This document shows, piece by piece, positions 6,917-8,530 of a DNA stretch of 8,530 nt. Made by a program: the position numbers and the translations under genes. The stretch's first letter is position 1. Each line of letters starts with the position of its first letter. Source of the DNA: Thermoleophilia bacterium (lineage in GTDB: Bacteria > Actinomycetota > Thermoleophilia > Gaiellales > SKUG01); NCBI GenBank assembly GCA_020438525.1, contig JAGQUL010000134.1, positions 1 through 8,530 on the forward strand, in the 5' to 3' direction. The notes beneath the pieces were generated by a model, which was given only the letters and a program-made list of their open reading frames with translations, ran no database searches and was not told where the DNA came from.

Positions 6917-8530
6917 TCAGGCAGTCACTGCAGGCGCGTCCTGCAGCGTGGCGATTCGCGGATCGGTCACGCCGTCGCACGCCGCCGCGTCGGCGGCGTA
7001 CATCGCCTCGATCCACTCGCCGTAGCGCTCCGTCACGACCTTGCGCTTGAGCTTGAGCGTCGGCGTGAGCTCGCCGGTCTCCTGCGTGAAGTCGATCGGC
7101 AGGATCCGGAAGCGCTTCACCTGCTCGACGCGTCCCACGCTCTCGTTGACGTGGTCGACGGCAGCCTGCACGAGCTCATGCACCTTCGGCTCGGCGACGA
7201 GCTTGAAGAGGTCGTTCTCCAGCCCGTTCGCCTCGGCGAAGCTCTTGATCTCGTCCGGGTCGAGCGTGATCAGCGCGGTGACGTACGGCTTCTTGTCGCC
7301 GAACGCGAATGCACCCGACACGTACTGCGTCGACTTGAGCGCGTTCTCGATGTTCGCCGGCGCGATGTTCTTGCCGCCCGCGGTGACGATCAGGTCCTTC
7401 TTGCGATCGGTGATGTAGAGGAAGCCCTCGCGGTCGAAGTCGCCGATGTCGCCGGTGTGCAGCCATCCGTCGTCGGTGAGGATCTCTTTGGTGGCGGCCT
7501 CGTTCTCGTAGTAGCCCTGGAAGACGATGTCGCCCTTCACGAGGATCTCGCCGTCCTCGGCGATCTTCACCTCGGTGCCCTCGAACAGCTGGCCGACCGA
7601 GCCGAGCCGGAAGTCGTCCGGGTGGTTCACGCAGATCGCGGTGGTCGACTCGGTCAGCCCGTAGCCCTCGCAGATCGTCACGCCGCAGGCCAGGAAGAAC
7701 TCGGCCACCTCGCGGCTCAGCGGTGCACCGCCGGAGATGAACAGGCGGATGTTGCCGCCGAAGCGGGCGTGGATCTTGCTGAACACGAGCTTGTGGAAGA
7801 GCGCGTACTGTGCGGCCAGGACCGGCGGAACGCGGCGGCCGTGCTGCACGTACTTGCCGCGCAGCGCGCCGACCTTCATCGCGCGATCGATCAGCTTGCG
7901 CTTGGCGCCGGTTGCCTCGTTGAACTGGCCCAGGATTCGTGTGTAGGCCTTCTCGAACACGCGCGGCACGCTCGGCAGCAGCGTCGGCTTGAGCTCGCCC
8001 AGGTCGTCCATCAGCGTGGCGATCGTGGTGAACGCGAGCTCCGTTCCCAGGCGCGTGGCCGCGAAGTGCGCGAGCCGGGCGAACGTGTGCGCGAGCGGCA
8101 GGAACAGCACGATCCGGTCGTCGCCCTGGAACAGGCCGACGCTGCGCTCGACCGCCTGCTCGAGCATGAACACGTAGTTGTGGTGGCTGAGCATGCAGCC
8201 CTTGGGCGGGCCGGTCGTGCCGCTCGTGTAGATGATCGTCGCAAGCGTGTCCTTCGCGACCTGCTCGCCCGCTGCGTGCCACGCGGCGGTGTCGGTGCCG
8301 TTCGCCTCGAGGTCGGCGAGCGTCATCTCGCCCGCGTCGGAATCGACCGTCACGCCGGTTGCGTCGAAGATCACGACGTGGCGCAGCTGCGACAGGTTGC
8401 CCCGGACCTCGCGGACCTTCCCGAGCTGGCCCGAGTCCTCGACGAAGACGATCGTGGCCTTCGAGTTGTCGAGGATGTACTCGCACTCGCCGGGGGAGTT
8501 CGTCTGGTAGATCGGCACCACGGTCGCACC
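6917..8530 (-). CDS. Long-chain fatty-acid--CoA ligase (AMP-dependent synthetase), 5' part missing
   Basis: The product activates a fatty acid with ATP to an acyl-adenylate and then transfers it to coenzyme A, in the cytoplasm or at the inner membrane face. The visible part is 537 residues, counted from the codon at 8530-8528. The reading frame is open at the window edge, where G-A-T-V-V-P-I-Y-Q-T continues a typical family motif, so the GTG at 8521-8519 is an internal valine and not the start. Motifs in order are the phosphate-binding loop TSGTTGPPKG (102-111), LPLAHTFAR (about 144-152), YGLTE (290-294), the TGD hinge region (359-361), TDRKKD (374-379), GGKNIAP (385-391) and the C-terminal lysine motif TPTLKLKR (489-496). 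The LPLAHTFAR and KRKVVTERY stretches resemble long-chain enzymes of the FadD15 type rather than short-chain ligases or MenE. About 25 Ala-rich residues follow the usual family end near IEAMY. Class is sure; exact chain length and symbol are not. Confidence 0.93.
   Translation of the reverse strand, partial: GATVVPIYQTNSPGECEYILDNSKATIVFVEDSGQLGKVREVRGNLSQLRHVVIFDATGVTVDSDAGEMTLADLEANGTDTAAWHAAGEQVAKDTLATIIYTSGTTGPPKGCMLSHHNYVFMLEQAVERSVGLFQGDDRIVLFLPLAHTFARLAHFAATRLGTELAFTTIATLMDDLGELKPTLLPSVPRVFEKAYTRILGQFNEATGAKRKLIDRAMKVGALRGKYVQHGRRVPPVLAAQYALFHKLVFSKIHARFGGNIRLFISGGAPLSREVAEFFLACGVTICEGYGLTESTTAICVNHPDDFRLGSVGQLFEGTEVKIAEDGEILVKGDIVFQGYYENEAATKEILTDDGWLHTGDIGDFDREGFLYITDRKKDLIVTAGGKNIAPANIENALKSTQYVSGAFAFGDKKPYVTALITLDPDEIKSFAEANGLENDLFKLVAEPKVHELVQAAVDHVNESVGRVEQVKRFRILPIDFTQETGELTPTLKLKRKVVTERYGEWIEAMYAADAAACDGVTDPRIATLQDAPAVTA

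Noticed and set aside
220..6920. The 11-base sequence CGCGTCGTCAG at both 220-230 and 6910-6920, spanning two stop codons
   Set aside because: It is a short GC-rich match to codons expected in this genome, with no similarity in the flanks; no evidence for an attachment site or recombination boundary.
5836..7050. 404-residue open frame on the plus strand
   Set aside because: It runs antisense through the delta-60 region, the intergenic gap and the end of the ligase gene; composition is Arg-rich and no domain is visible.
227..8530. A menaquinone MenC-MenE gene pair
   Set aside because: The AMP-ligase has long-chain acyl-CoA synthetase features, the two genes are more than 5 kb apart, and the enolase-like protein lacks the usual K-x-K motif.
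1..8530. CRISPR array, transposon ends, tRNA or rRNA genes
   Set aside because: No regularly spaced repeats with unique spacers, no transposase, no terminal inverted repeats and no cloverleaf or rRNA-like sequence were seen.

Overview
The window looks like ordinary chromosomal DNA from a high-GC bacterium. Codons ending in G or C dominate, long shadow ORFs appear on the opposite strand, and the gene content (an FadD15-like acyl-CoA synthetase and a secreted delta-60 repeat protein) points to an actinobacterium. A deep-branching class such as Thermoleophilia or Acidimicrobiia seems most likely. That placement is inference from style and gene families, because no marker gene is present.

All three supported genes lie on the minus strand, so in transcription order the window reads from right to left. 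Bases 8530-6917 hold the 3' part of a long-chain fatty-acid--CoA ligase whose start is beyond the right edge. A 145-base gap follows (6916-6772). Bases 6771-1444 hold one very large gene for a 1775-residue secreted protein. Its domains are a signal peptide, 14 delta-60 repeats, a fibronectin-like domain, an RCC1-like set of seven blades, two more fibronectin-like domains, an IPT/TIG-like domain and a C-terminal beta-sandwich-like module. After a 50-base gap comes an enolase-superfamily protein (1393-227). Bases 226-1 hold no convincing gene but contain several inverted repeats and an alternating purine-pyrimidine tract.

The genes do not form an obvious pathway. The ligase activates fatty acids in the cytoplasm, the giant protein works outside the membrane, and the enolase-like protein is probably a cytoplasmic metal-dependent lyase, epimerase or o-succinylbenzoate-synthase-like enzyme. 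Close spacing allows co-transcription of the giant gene with the enolase-like gene, but a functional link is not shown.

The most interesting material is inside the giant protein: the tandem propeller-type architecture, cysteines that are all locally paired and recur at one phase of the delta-60 repeat, and a C-terminal module whose codon use differs from the rest. The enolase-like protein is also unusual because its beta-2 motif reads K-x-D where K-x-K is expected. I see no mobile element, CRISPR array, RNA gene or defence system, and I do not claim a new system here.
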